This document shows, piece after piece, positions 11,701 to 24,956 of a stretch of 64,000 nt of DNA (its first letter is position 1; every line of letters begins with the position of its first letter). Where the stretch lies: NCBI GenBank assembly GCA_023055355.1, contig JALJCS010000001.1, positions 23,931,881 to 23,995,880 on the forward strand. Direction: 5' to 3'. The notes under the pieces were generated by a model. It was not told where the DNA came from. It did not search any database and saw nothing but the letters and a program-made list of their open reading frames with translations. Origin of the DNA: Agelaius tricolor. Its lineage: Eukaryota; Chordata; Aves; Passeriformes; Icteridae. The translations under genes were made by a program, and so were the position numbers.

Positions 11701-14700
11701 TGTGGGACCCCCTCTGTAACCAAGATCTCCTGCCAGTCGACAGTGAGCTCCAGTGACTTTGCAGCTGCAGACATGCTGAGCTGCATTGGTAGACTACTTC
11801 ATGTTTCAGGCAGAAAAGATGTAAATCTTCATCCTCTCTGTGATAAATTGTGTGTTAACGAAGATAGACCTTGCTTTGATATGGAACCAGGTTAAAAGAA
11901 GAATTCTTCTGATGAGGCAAATCCAGAGATAGTGAAAACAGCGAATTAGGATCCAGGAGTACTTATGGATTCTGAAGAGGAATTTTTGTGTGGACAATGT
12001 CACGTTCTGTGCAGCTATACTCACATATTTTAAGATTTGAGCTAAGATTTAAAGGGTGCATTCACAAGCTACTAGTACAGATGTTTACTGGAAAATTTGG
12101 TGGTGTGTTTTGGGCACAAGATGTGTTTCACTATGAGCATACCTCCTCTGTTCCCTAAAACACAGCCTGTCTCTGTATGTATAAATGGTCTTGCCTTATT
12201 CCACAAAAAGGGTCTGCAAATGAGTAACTAAGTGGCAGAAGGGACAGTTCACCCAAAATGCTCTCCCTGGAGGGTTTGCTTTGAAGCTCTCCCATAGCTC
12301 ACATGCAGCGTGTCAGGAAATGAGCCCTCAAATTGGTTCATAGGTATGTCCTTGGTTTGACTCACTGCTGCATTATTCCAGTTTTATACTGATGTATCAC
12401 CATGGGAGTGACCTCTGAGCTCTTATCTCTGTGTCTCATCAAGGCATTTATTAAGCATCCAGTCTCCTTATAAACTGAGTGCCTTTGGTCCTGTGCATAA
12501 AACTGGAAACACTAACAAGGACTCTTCAGGACTGAATCATTCAGAGCTTGGTGGAATACAGAAAATCTGATATCTGCAGGTTGGTCACATATGTCCTAGC
12601 ACAAAGCATGCTGAAGTTATTGGGGACTTAACTACAGACTGAAAGGTCACCTTCAATGATGATTATTCCCTTTTTACAGCTCACCTTCTGTCACACTGTC
12701 ACAATCAGGCTGCACATTTTGGTGTTGCTTTCATTTCTCCCACTGATATTGCATGTTTTAATGAAGGAAACAACTCTGGTCTCATCCTTTGTTCTGTCAG
12801 AAGCTGAACATTAGACTGGTATTTGAATTCTCTGTTTCATGTGGATTATGTTACCTGTCTGTGTTGTGATCCCTTTCTGTTTTCCATATGATACAGTTGG
12901 TGTAGGGTTTTTAATCATATAAATGCTATAACCTGGAAGAACCAACATTAATTTCCTCTGGAGACTTATGAAAAGTATCAAGGGTGCACCTGACTTGTGG
13001 TGACAGAGCTTTTCAGCATCCCCTGAGAAAGAAGGGCTTCTGGGCACACATGGCAGCCAGACATGGCTCGCACTCACAACAGTGCACACAGAGCACCAGT
13101 TATTAACTTTCCATCCATGGATATGCTAACCAGATACTTTAATTGCACTTCTAATGTACCATCACATGGCTGGGGTCAGACACTGGTTGCACCCAGCTGC
13201 AGATCAGGCTGAGGTTCCATATGACCACAAACAGCAGAGATAAGGTGAAAGCCAAATACCTTTAGTCTTATGAGCCCTCTGTCTCAGATATTACATCAGA
13301 CATTCATGAAAGGACAGACAGAATAAATTAGTCAATGTAAAATGTATCTGAAAGCCTGAGATAATCCTATAATTCCCAGTATTATCCCTAATAACATGAC
13401 TGTAGAACCAGTGATGAAATGGAGCAAAGAGGTCATTGCATGTCAGGGTTCAGATAAGATCTTCTGTGGATTCTTTCCTGTAAGATCTAACCAAAGAAGC
13501 TGAAAGTAATTTGAAAAGAACTTTTTTGAGCAGTCTTTACTCTGAAGGGATTAGGAGCCCACAGATGAATATGATGTTCCTCAATCTGCCTGGAAAAAAA
13601 AGGGCTTTGCTGGGACAGCCTCAAATCACTGCAAAGAAATAATTAGAATTCAGAATACAATTCCCAGGCACAATGCAGCACATATTTGGTGTGATTAATG
13701 AATGGTAAAAGGGGACTTTAAAGGGACCCTACATGGGGAGCTGATTGACAAACCTTTGGGAAGGATCTTGCATCTGAGTCACGTTTCTGGGAGAAGGAGA
13801 GCAGCTTTTAGGAGTGACCTGTATCTTACCCCAGAGTTGCAGTAGAGGTGGTGAAGGAGTGCTGTGGCTCCCAGAGAAGGGATCTCAGTGTAGTCCTTGG
13901 CTGGAGTGTGCACTGGTGGCCTGGGGAGACACCTGCTTGTGGCTCCTGTGTCCTCTGGCCCATGTGGTGGCCTCTGCAGTGGTGGCCTTTTGACAACTGC
14001 ACTACTGTTTTTATTTTTGTGTTGGGACAGGCCCCACCAGTAGGACCTGATGGATGAAAGGAGGCTGAAGGGAAGTGGTTGATGTGCAGGCTCAGCTGAT
14101 GTTCAGCTGGTTCTGTGTCCACAGCTGTGTGTTGAGCATATGGGTGCCTGTGGCCCTCTGGTTCTTGGGATGCTGGGATGGTTGTAACAGAGGGGACACA
14201 GCTGGGACAAGAGCATCAGATGGACAGGTCACCAAAAGTGTGGTGGTGCATGTCCTGAGCTGAGAGCATAGTCTGAAACCAAGAAAAACTTTTGTTTTCT
14301 TTTTGCAGAGAGAAGGTAGCAGAGTGTAACCAATTCCAAGGCATCTGTTTATAAATTAGTGGTGCTGGTGATGTCTGGATCTTAGTACAACAAAGTCCTT
14401 CTTGAAACCACTCCTTGTTCATTCTTCCCAGGAGAAAGGGTAAGCAATGCTTTCTGGTTCCCACTGGAGAAGACTATAAATGCACGAGGACTTTCTATGA
14501 TTTTCCCTGGGAAGGAACTGTGGTTGGGACATATGTTCTTCTAATTTGGAAAAATCTTATATTTTCCAGGGTGCTTGCCATAAGTCAGGGAGAGTTTGGG
14601 CTCACAGGAAAGATGGGTGGGCGGAAAAGCTTTTTATTTTTTTTTGCTTGGTTTGGTTTTATTTTTCCAGTCTGGGCTCTGACACACACTGTTTCACTCT

Positions 14701-15201
14701 GTTGTTTCAGATTTTACCACTAAAACCTTGGGAAGAAAGGAACCTTCTTCCCTGTTGCAAAGCTGGTATTGTTTGGGATACCCTGCTGGGCTTCTGAAGA
14801 GAAGTGATGACAGACACCCTGTGACAGACGTAAAATCCAGCTCTGGAATGCCAGCAGCAAATCCAGCGTGTGAGCAAAGGCTGCTCTGACTTGTGTGGGT
14901 CTTCATGGTCGCCTGCCAGTTTCAAACCAGGCTGTGTCAGCGGAGAACTGTAAATGCTTCTTGGGAGAACTGTCTGCTCTGAAGACCTGAAATGGGGAAC
15001 ATAACTTACAGCTCTGAAATGTGGAGTGCAGTTCCTGGAGAAACAATGATTGCAACACAGGGATATGGAGATCTCAGCTGTAAAAGCCTGTAAGGCAGAT
15101 AAGCCGCCAGGGATTCGCTTGTATCATACTGGGAAGATTCCTAGTCCTCAGTATGGATGTGAGACATGCAGTGAGAAAGAGCTGAGCCCCTCAGACAATT
15201 A

Positions 15202-15212
15202 TAATTAGGTCA
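15202..15212 (+). promoter_or_regulatory. ROR response element-like motif
   Basis: TAATTAGGTCA matches the consensus WAWNTRGGTCA for ROR and REV-ERB monomer binding at every position. A single 11-base match in 64 kb is not far from chance, so a function is uncertain. Confidence 0.2.
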
Positions 15213-18200
15213 TTAAAGTTAAATGCCAGACTGTATCTTTATATTGCAGTAATAAAAGGGTAGTGAGGACCTCCAGTAAAAGTGTCAGATGATGTGCTAT
15301 TCCCAATCTGTGATTCCTATGGCTTATGGGTGAAGTCATGGCCAGCACACAGCATATTTCCCATGTGAACAGGTCCAGTTTCACAATCACCACTGTGAAA
15401 CACACAGGACTCTCCAACAGGCAAGCTCTAGTCAGGTTTGGTTTGACAGCAGAGATTGATTCCTGCATGGAATCATTTCCAGTGCTGTGGGGTCCGAGGG
15501 GTGCTGTGTGCTGACCTCACCCCACTGAGAGCAAAAGGATGGAGATGAATGAGTAGCTGGACTCATGGCAACAGAAGAGGGGGAAAACCACCCTAGACCT
15601 GATGTGGTTAACCAGGTTTGCTTAGCCAAGGGCTGTCAGGGGAATAGAGTCAGCCTCAGGGTGGCAATAACAGCTTTCACTCCCCATAGCAAATATGGCT
15701 TTGTCCACTGGATATATCTGTCCTGCAGGAGGAGGAAGCCTAGGCTAGTACATGTCATCAGACCTAACAGCAAAATCAGTCACTTGGCACACCTGAAATT
15801 GCTTGTGGAAATCTTTTCTTCCTGTTTCTCTTTCTATCTTGATAACCATATATCCTTGCATATTTACAAATTTTACAGGGGTTAACGCATTGGGACTACC
15901 TTGGGGACAGAAATATTTGGAAGCACTGGAATTCCTGTTTCCCCAAGTGTGAGTGGATGTTATCTGTTCATGTCCAATTGTGTCTTTGATATCTTCAGAT
16001 AGAAGGTGATGGTGATGCCCCATCCCCTTCATGCCAGCCATATATCACCCTTCTGGCACCACAACTCCTCTGACATCTGACCTGAGCACTATCAGTTGCA
16101 GCACATCCAGTTGTCTACAAAAGCCAGCTTTTTGCTGTAGGGAATACCATTTCCTGTAGCTCCTGGCAGACCTGAGGGGCCAGAAAAATCTCTGTGCAGC
16201 ACTCTTCGCTCGAGACTGTCCAAAATGCCTTTTTTCACTGCAGAAGAGTTCCTCTCTACCTGTACATAGCTTGTACCTTAGGAACTGCTCAGCCTTGCAC
16301 AGGGGACAGGATGGACAGTGCTCCATGTATGAACAATTATTCAGAATCATTATTCTGTGTTTTTTGCTGGCTTTTTTAGGTCCTATATGTTTCTAAAGCA
16401 TCTTTTACTTATGAAGCTTTATTTTTTGTGGACTTTTAATGGTGCTGATTGTGAAGTTACCTGAGATTTTCGTATCAATGAATTAATTTTTACTCTGCCC
16501 CTGTGAGGGGCGAAAATGGCCCAAACCAGTGGTAGACAGGATTTTAGACTGCAGCAGTCTCTAAAAAGTTCAGCTGGTTTTGTGAGAGATTAGCCCTGTA
16601 AACAAATCTGGTTTAGACTCTCACCTCTAGGTGAGACTCCCAGAGCTGGTGACATGTGTGGGGAGCTGGCACTGCCTGAACTGCCTGGAGCCCCCTGGAA
16701 GTGTTGCCCTTTGCAAGAGTAAACCTGAATTGCTGAGAACAGCATTCATGTGGGAGCCATGGGAGTGGCTCTCTCTGCACTTACTCTTTGCCTTTCTTCC
16801 CAGAAAAAAAGGCAGAATGAGGAAAAAAGCAACAGAGGTGTAAATATCTGTGTATGGGAAATAGGTAGCTGATCTCTGTGGGTTTTGCTCTTTGTCTAAA
16901 TTTCTCCCCCCCAGCAATGTTGATGTTCAACAGAGATTGTATTCTGCTCCACTGATAGTACAAGTTTGGTTTTTTTTTTTCCCCAGTATCTTCAGCTGCA
17001 GCTTTATCAAACCTACTGGCCAAATCCAAATCATCCTGTACACCAAAACACTCCAAGTGCCCCAGCTGAGAGCCTTAATGCTCCAACTTTATTTTGAATG
17101 ATTGTACCTTTCGGTGTGATTCCTGGGAAGGTTTGCACAAAGCCCTTCTCCCTAAGCATTTGAGTGTAGGACTCCCCTGTGATCAGTGAAAGCTCTGAAG
17201 TGCTGGAGCCCTGCACGAGCCTGTCTCATGTGACACAATGTACTCCATGGCAAAAGATGCTGCAGAGAACTTGGGGGAGACTCCCTAAGGGCACCAAGCT
17301 GGGAGAAAAGCCAGCACAGGAGATTCCATCAATAGCTGTAGCTGAAAATTTCCTTTTGCCAATGGGCTTCCCAGTTAAATGGAAACAAAGGAGGGCTTGT
17401 GGCTCCTGACTGAGAGTTAGTGGCATAGGAGAGAAGGACATTTCTTTCAATATGATCCTGACAGTAAAATCCACTAAGCCCCACTTGGAAAGGCTCACAA
17501 AATGACTTTTGACAGTTGATACCACCTGGACCACTGAATTTTTTTCCCCCTACATTTTAAAATTAAATATTCACAGTATTTTTTTCTTTTTGAAGATTGT
17601 AGAATTGTTATAAATTTTTAAATACTAAATAATTTAACGACATAAGAAAAAACTTTGCTTTTTTCCCAACACCCATTATTTGATAAAAACAGTTTTGTCC
17701 ATTTGAGAACAACACTTTCACCAAGGTCTAGTAACTGAGTCCTGACTTTGTTTTTAAGGCATATTTCATCTGATGCTGGTAGGGAGTGTACTCCATTGCT
17801 CCTCTGTAAGTTAGAGCTCATAAAAAAGAAAGACCAAGCTTTTCTTGCTGACAGAATACTTTGGAAATTTAGGTTTGGAGGTTTATATTTTTAATATTAC
17901 CATAACTTGAAACTAAATAGATGATTAGGACTTTCTTTTTTTTCTCCTCAGGGAAAATGGCCAGGAAAGATGAGAGAGAGTTCCAGATCTCAGCCTGACA
18001 ACATTAGTCTCTTGAAACTGGCACTTTGAAGGGCAGTTTCAATCTGGTGATTTGTTTGATCTGTTATAAAATCCTCTCTACCAGTGTGTAGCTACCACCC
18101 ACTTATATTTATGATGGAGTTTTATTTTTGCTTGGTAATATTTTTCTTGTGTTTATTTTAAAAGGTCTACATTTTGTGGTGACAGTCTCCCATTTTCCAA

Positions 18201-18727
18201 ATTAACTGCTAGCAGATGTTGCTGTGTGGTGTGAAGCACACACAGCAGCTGAAACCAGCAAGGTCTGGATACAGGCTTAGGACGAAAAAATCTTTGTGTT
18301 GTTCAAGCAAGTTTCAGGAGTGTCTATAAAGTGCTTATGTAGAATCTTATTCAGAAAATAAATTACTGTTGTTTTTATAGCTTTTAGCTGGTTTTAGTGT
18401 TTGGAATTACTGCTGAAACCTCACAAGTCTGTACCATGTTTTAAGAAATGAAATATCATTTGGGCAGGGTTATTTAGGAAAGGATTGGCTGCTTATACAT
18501 TATATACAGGCAAATGCAGGTAAGTCCTACTTAGAGCTACAGCTGCCTGGTTTTGTCCCTTCTAAAATCCCTGCTGCTGTTGCACATGTTCTAAATCCTA
18601 GCTTGTGTGAGCAGAGCCCTTTGAGTAGGCTGGTTTTGAAATTATTGCTGAAAATGAGAAATTTGAGGGGTCATGCTTTTCCTTTTGGAATGAAGTATTG
18701 CAATTTGATTAGGTCATTAGGTATGCC

Positions 18728-18745
18728 CTTGTTTGTTTGTTTGTT
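18728..18745 (+). repeat. (GTTT)n microsatellite
   Basis: About four copies of the tetranucleotide GTTT in a row. Confidence 0.8.
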
Positions 18746-19104
18746 GCATGTGTGAAATTTCACCCAGTTTTGGACCAGGCACGATGCATTTGTGAGAAAG
18801 TGAGGATGTGTGCGTTGCAGAGTTGACTGGCTAGGCATGTGACTAACCTGTCTGGGCATTTATATATCCTGCTACTGCAATTGCTCATCCAGGTAAATAG
18901 GTGAGTTATAAGCACCTCCCATTCTTCATGTCTGTCATGAGTAGGGCAAGAGGGGAAGGAAAGAGTGTCATAGTGCAGAAAGTGATTCACTGCCCAGCTT
19001 GCTGCTGGAGTACTCAGGAGGAAATGTGGTCATTGTGGCTGTGGCTACATCATAGAAAGGTTTTAAGACCTGTTTGTGTGAGCTTTTGTTAAGACCAAAA
19101 CAAG

Positions 19105-19355
19105 TATTGAAAGGGTTGAAAGGGACCTTAAAGATTTAGTTTCAACCCCCTGCCATGGGCAGGGACACTTTCCACTAGATCAGGTTGCTCAAAGCCCCAT
19201 CCAACCTGGCCTTGAACATGTCCAGGGATGGGAAACCTGTTCCAGTGTCTTGCTACCCTCATAATGATGAGCTTTTTCCTAATCTCTAATCTAAACCTAC
19301 ACTCTTTCAGTGTAAAGCTCCTTGACTTAACCCTATCTCATGCTGTAGTTGGTTC
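19105..19355 (-). mobile_element. CR1 LINE 3' end fragment, internally deleted
   Basis: The plus strand reads as the reverse complement of the avian CR1 3' region. It has GGTTGAAAGGGACCTTAAAG at the lower end, then CTGCCATGGGCAGGGACAC, TTGCTCAAAGCCCCATCCAA and CTGGCCTTGAACA, and towards the upper end TTTTTCCTAATCTCTAATCT and TCTAAACCTACACTCTTTCA. The element therefore lies on the minus strand, with its 3' end near 19105. It is a typical 5'-truncated copy of about 250 bp without any reverse-transcriptase coding sequence. About 20-25 bases of the usual consensus are missing after GGGATGGG near 19230, where the copy jumps straight to the AACCTGTTCCAG segment. The terminal ATTCTATG-type octamer repeats are not clearly preserved, which suggests an old, inactive insertion. 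Confidence 0.93.
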
Positions 19356-20280
19356 TGCATTAGAGCAGGGAAATGGAGCAGGAAAACTTTGAAGTTTCCT
19401 CTAAAATTTACCATTCTCAGTCTGAGCCTTGCTCTGTAGCCTCCCTCAAAGAAATTGGAGAAGTAACTGGATTTGCCCCATTAGATGTGTGACTACAGAA
19501 GAGCTGCCCACTAGGTGTCACTGGTACTTCGCTGAAATAAGATTTAAACAGCCTTTTCTGGTAGGTAGCTAAAAAGGGATGAAGTGCAAGCCGGCATCAT
19601 CCCTGTGCTTGTACCCTTCTCGGCTCCACTCCTGTGCAAGGGCTGTGATGCCTCCCACTCCACCGAGCATCCTGTGTTGACCCAAGCAACAGAGCCATCC
19701 TGGGCTTATGGTGTGCTGGCTGATTCCTCCCTCAAGCTTAAGGCTTGAAAACTGGACTGTGTTATATGCTGAGGTTTTGAAGAGCCTGTGGACAGGTACA
19801 GGAATGCTTTTGGGATGAGCACCATGCATGCACATTTTGACAAAACGTCAAAATGTCCGTTTCTCACATTTCTCTTTGTGACAGTATTTCAACACTGCTT
19901 TATTCACCAGGACTGCTAAGGATTCTATTTTCCTTATCTTTCAAAGGCAACAGCTAATTCTGCATTTGATTCTGAGGCAAAACTCCATGCTGAATAGCTT
20001 ATGCAGAATTTTGTTTGTAAAGAGGATCTGAATGTCCAATAATCTTGTTAAGAAAGGGGTGTCACAAAGATGGCAGATGCACAGAAGCTGGCCTTCAACA
20101 GTATTTTTAATGCAGGAGCTGGACAAATTATATCTACTTTATTTCACTTGACCTACCAGAGGTCCCTCCAGTTAAATCACCTGCAGTTGGCCTATAGTTG
20201 ACCCTTTGCTGACTTATTTAATCATCTGCTGCTTTCAGAGCAGGGTAGGAGCATTCAGACTGAAATCAGTCCTTGAAAGG
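19356..20280. other. Non-coding stretch, nothing recognised
   Basis: Short chance frames only. No repeat, RNA gene or exon could be supported. Confidence 0.55.
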
Positions 20281-20680
20281 GTCCTGTCACCGGGCAGTGA
20301 GCCTCATACCTGATCATCTGCCCGTCACATAATATGAGCACAGATGACAATCACTTACCTCTTTTATGTCATGATATAAGGCTAAAATTGTCTGAAATGA
20401 GGAAGAAAGCCATTATTTAATCAATGGAATTGCGTCAATTGAGTAAAATTTGTCTCCAGTGTAAACAAATGGAATGTCTTTGCGCTTTGTGAAAACAAGA
20501 CTAAATTACTTGCAGATCTTGCAGATAGAAAAACATAGGAAGTGGACTTGTAGGCTGACACATTAGGGGGTTTAGAGTATGCATTCAAAATAATTATCCA
20601 GATTACTCTGGATTACTTAATATAAGTTTTTGCATCATGCGTATGCACGTTTAATTTTAAAGCAATAAAAGCAATGTTAG
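20281..20680. promoter_or_regulatory. Candidate conserved non-coding element pair
   Basis: Two neighbouring blocks, 20281-20530 and 20580-20680, look selectively retained. They hold CpGs near 20291, 20321, 20432 and 20483, an ATTTAATCAATGG segment near 20416, a GTAAACAAA forkhead-type core near 20461, and in the second block GGATTA and GCATCATGCGTATGCA near 20610-20647. Runs of simple sequence are absent. This is a texture-based inference; no frame with coding character passes through. Confidence 0.25.
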
Positions 20681-23600
20681 TCTTTTTTCAGTCATGTTTG
20701 ATTATTTGAGATATTCCTCAGAACAATGCAGGACTATTACCACTGAATGCCCTAGTTAAATACCAAAATACCAAAACCCAGTTTTAACTTCTGCAGTTGA
20801 GTTGAAGAACAGTCCTCAGTGTCCTCCCAGACAGAGAACGTTTTGGGACATGCACATATAAGGGACTTGATGTGAGAAAATGATCTTTCTTTAAAAAAAA
20901 TAAAGTAAACCTAAGAGTCCACTCTGTTGCCTCATATCTATACAGGTAACAGAACACAGTAAATAATTTAACAATTTTTAGATTCATGCTTTTAACCAAT
21001 TACCCAGCTTTTGTAATATGAACACTCAATTATTAGCGATTACAACCTGAAGACCAATCTGAACATGGAAAAACCAGGAGCTGTGTGACCTATTGGGATA
21101 TCAGCCTGCAGGTATTTTACATATCCTTAAGTTTTCCTCAGGTTCAACAGAAGAGAATGTGTGTAAAGATATGTGCTTCTAATCTGTAGAAGATCTTACT
21201 TGTTAAAGTTAACTTTGTCTGTGCTTTTGTAACTGGTCTGAAGTGACCAGCTGGAGTAAGATCAGTCATGTGCTTGACCTGATGCCTCTAGAAGGCAAGA
21301 TATGCCTGTATAAATCTTCCTTCCTGATTCAAAAATTGGGTTTGGTCTGCAGAAAAGCTTGTAGGAAGAAGCTAGTCTGGGAACCAGGTATTTAGTATTT
21401 TCTTTTTTAAATCTTCTGTTGTGGCCTTTTGGAGACAATATTAGATGATTCAAATAAACACTGTGGGAAAGGCAATAAACTGTGTGTTTAGATCTTGAGT
21501 CAAGAGGCTTCCAGGACAGTCCCTCTACTCAATGAATGCTTGATGAACCCAGCTGAAAGGCATTTAATAATCTCAGCACTTCATAGGGTTGGTCCTTAAC
21601 TGTGACAGGTGGTAACTGAGAGGCAAAAGGTGGGCAAAATTTGCACCAAAGATCACAGAAGTGGTATAGTAAATATGCAATATGTTGCTCCTCCCATCCC
21701 TTTGAAGAGTTGTCTGGAGCTGTAGTTCTGCAGGGATTTTGAAGGGGTGGTCGCTGCAGGATGGAAGGAGCTATCAATTGAAGTCTGTACCTCACTGCTG
21801 TATCTGCCTTGTGTGTCCAGGCTGCCTGCCTGCTCTGACATCAGCTATGTGCAGGACATCCCACCAGCACAGGCCAGCAGGGCAGGACTGATCCATACAC
21901 AGGCAGTGCTGTCTGTCTGTGTCCTCAGCATTTGTCAAGCTAGACCCCATGGAAGAGGTTTGAAGGATGCTGTGCTCCATCTTTTCCCCAGCTGTGCTTA
22001 GGGAACAGTGGTTGGGGTGGTGTTGCATTGTCAGATTGATGATCAGGAAGATAAATGTAGAAAGAAAAGGCATCATTGTGAAGCTGGAGATTTGAAGTCA
22101 GGGCTTTTGGCTCTGTCCTTGATCCTGCCAATACAGAAGTACAAATTATGAACCAAAGTTACAGAAAAAAATGGGGTCTCCTTGCTGCCTTGAGGTGTTG
22201 GGTCTGGATTTCTGACTACACTCAGGAAGGGAGCTCAGAACCATGTAATCCTAGAGATCTCCTCTGCTCCATAGCAGCTCTCATGCTCACTTGCTGTGCC
22301 ACGCAAGTTATCCCACAGAGGGATATGAAATTGGAGCTCCTTTGGTTTATTTGAACCTAAGACATCCATAGCTCTGTCTTCACCACCAGCCCTAAAGTCC
22401 CAACCTGACTGAACACCAGTCAGCAAATTTGTTGCCAGTGGGGTTCCTGTTCAGCATTTCCATGATGGAAACTTTAACTGGACCTCAGATTCCACAGGTG
22501 CCCTCTTGCAATGGGGTGTGCTTCCTGTTTTGTGGTGCTGGTCCTTTCTACAGGCAAAGTCTTTGGGAAAGAGCGTGAGTGGGAAGGCTTTGGAGAGGGG
22601 AGGGTCTGTACATCCTGCAGGTTCATATTTTGGATGTTGAGAAATTAGTAGGAAGGCAACTGCCAGCTCCAGTTTCATAAGGGTGAACACCCTTGGCATT
22701 TGGCTTTGTTTACAGGTCAGTGTAATGAGAAAGTTCACTTCCTTTCATTGCAGGTGTTGCTTTGGATATCTGAATATATTTATTCAGAAATGTCTGACAT
22801 AGCTGATAAAGAAAACACTATGATAGATTTTAGTAAAATAAATGAGTCCAATAGCCAATAAGCAAAGTGACATCTCTGTGTGAGAATCTGATTCCTACAG
22901 CTTCTAATTTCAGGTTTAGGGTTTTGTTTCTCTTCTTTTTTCATTTAAGATAATTTGTTACCTTTTAACTGAATTTAAAAAAAGCTCTTCATTGTTGTGC
23001 TCTGCATAGTAAAGCATACTTAAGCAGCAAGGTAGAGAAATCTGCACCTTGAGAGAGTATCATGTTGTGCTGAGACTTCTGAGAGATTAGCTTTTGAAGA
23101 ACCTCTTTGTTTTTATTCTGAATATGATCCAGTCCTGGGAATTTAATTTGCTTCTCTAGATCATTATGTTTGCATGTTTTCTAATCAAAGGAGGCATAAG
23201 TTTAGGGCATGAGCCTGTAAATCTGTTTTCACATAATTTATTAAAAGTCACATACTACCGGTACTGTTGAAGGGAAGGATTCTGTTTATCTTTTAACTCT
23301 ACAGTGTTTAGTCCTTTCAACATAGTTTTCATTCTTGAAGGTCAGTGCATATTCTACACTATTGATTTTCCAAGGATTGGTGGGTTTGTAAATAGAACTC
23401 ACGTAAATTTTGGTTTCTTTCTGCTTATTTTTTCTCTGTTCTGCATCTCCTTACAGTGCTCATCATCCAATGAAGTCAAGTTGCCTGTTGTTATTGCAGG
23501 ATAGGCTTTTTGCAGGATAGTCTTGGCTGGACAGAGGAGAAGTTTAGCAGCCTCTTTAAGCTGCCTGGTTTTTCTCTGAAGTCAGCCAACCTCCCATGTT

Positions 23601-24140
23601 CAGAGGCCAAATTATTATGCTTTTGTTCAAAAGACTCTTCTCATCCGTGTTCCACAAAGAACTCTGAAGAGTTTATTGTTTTTGTGTTGTGATTCTTTAA
23701 TAGTTGATGAGGTTTGTAAGTGACTTTTTCTATCATTTCTGAAAATCCTATAGAATACTTTGTGGGATTTGCAGAGGCAAGTTTCCAATTTCCTTCTCCT
23801 TCCTTCCATTAACACTGAATATCCCAGGGAGTGAGTACAGCTCTGTTCAGAACCACAACCTGTAAGAAATGATCACGTGCTGGTGAGCTGTGGCAGCCAG
23901 GGGACACTACTTATATTTAGGGCTGATCCTCTCCTTGTAAAGATGGACAAACAGCCTGATTCTCCTTGCAAAAGCAGAATCCAATTTTGACTTCAAAGGG
24001 GGTGGAGGGAACAGGACCAGTGAGTTTTGAGAGTGGATTTGAAAGCTGTGTCTAGGTAATTTGGATGCCCTTCTGTTTTACAGCGTGTAGCCTTAAGGGA
24101 TGAGAAGTAGAGTGATTCCTTAAGGTCTTCAGCTTCCCCA
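20681..24140. other. Non-coding stretch, no gene recognised
   Basis: No exon or recognisable transposon. The frames at 21747-22001 and 21792-22076 lie opposite each other in a locally GC-richer segment and look like shadows without a real gene. Confidence 0.55.
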
Positions 24141-24956
24141 TTCCTGGGCTGGTGAGTTTTGTTTCCCAGGGAAAAAGGCTGTGTTGTTGTTTGGGGGCCT
24201 GTGGCCCGGAGTGGCCCCTGAAATGCCGCATTGCGCAGGATGCCTCCCAGAGCCAAGCTGGCACCACTTTGAACTCGAGCTGGTTTGACAGTGCCAAGTG
24301 GCTCCTGCAATCTGCCATCAGGAACCTGGGTGGTGAGTTTAGTTTGCCAGGGAAAAGGGCTGGTGTTGGTGTTCAGGGGGCTGAGGTTCAGAGCGGCCCT
24401 CTGCCTGATGAAATTGCGCATTACGCAGGATGCCTCTCAGACCCAAGCTGGCACCAGTCCCAAGTCAGGCTTGTTTGACAGTGTCAAGTGGCTCCTGCAA
24501 TCTGCCATCAGTAACCTGGACTGGTGACTTTTGTTTCCCAGGGAAAACGGCCAGTGTTTGTGTTTGGTGGCCTATGGCCTGCATTGGCTGGCTGGCTGCT
24601 GGAATTCTGCATTGCTCAGGATGCCTCTAGGACCCAAGCTGGCCCCAGTGCCAACTCGAGCTGGTTTGACAGTGCTAAGTGGCTCCTGCAATCTGCCATC
24701 AGGAATCTTGGCTGGTGAGTTTTGTTTGCCAGGGAAAAGGGCTGATTTTGGTGTTTTGGGGGTTTAGGGCCAGAGTGGCTGGCTGGCTCCTGAAATTCCG
24801 CATTACGCAGGATGCCTCCCAGACCCAAGCTGGCACCAGTGCCAACTTGGGCTTGTTTGACAGTGCCAAGTGGCTCCTGCAATCTGGCATCAGGAACCTG
24901 AGCTGGTGAATTTTGTTTCCAAAGGAAAAGCACTGGCGTTGGTGTTTGGGGGCTAC
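24141..24956 (+). repeat. Tandem array of 191-bp repeat, about 4.3 units
   Basis: Anchoring on the motif GTGAGTTTTGTTTCCCAGGG, units start at 24152, 24333, 24524, 24715 and 24906, giving lengths of 181, 191, 191 and 191 and a final partial unit that ends near 24956. The first unit is about 10 bases short within the segment between its GGAGTGGC and GCATTGCGCAGG motifs. Each unit also carries AGTGGCTCCTGCAATCTG. The array is GC-richer than its surroundings, and since 191 is not a multiple of three, the many overlapping open frames over it (on both strands, up to 142 codons) are shadows and not genes. The period equals that of the zebra finch satellite named Tgut191A in the literature, but I cannot confirm sequence identity here. 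A second cluster of the same repeat lies at 40953-41370 in reverse orientation. Confidence 0.93.

Larger units (their letters stand above)
8776..19104. other. Non-coding stretch, no gene recognised
   Basis: About 10 kb without a supportable exon. Simple repeats include a T run followed by C at about 16969-16985 and a (GTTT) tract at 18728-18745. The patch 13840-14160 is GC- and TG-rich with frames on both strands but no protein signature. A nuclear-receptor-type site at 15202-15212 is listed separately. Plus-strand T exceeds A in most sampled lines. Confidence 0.6.
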
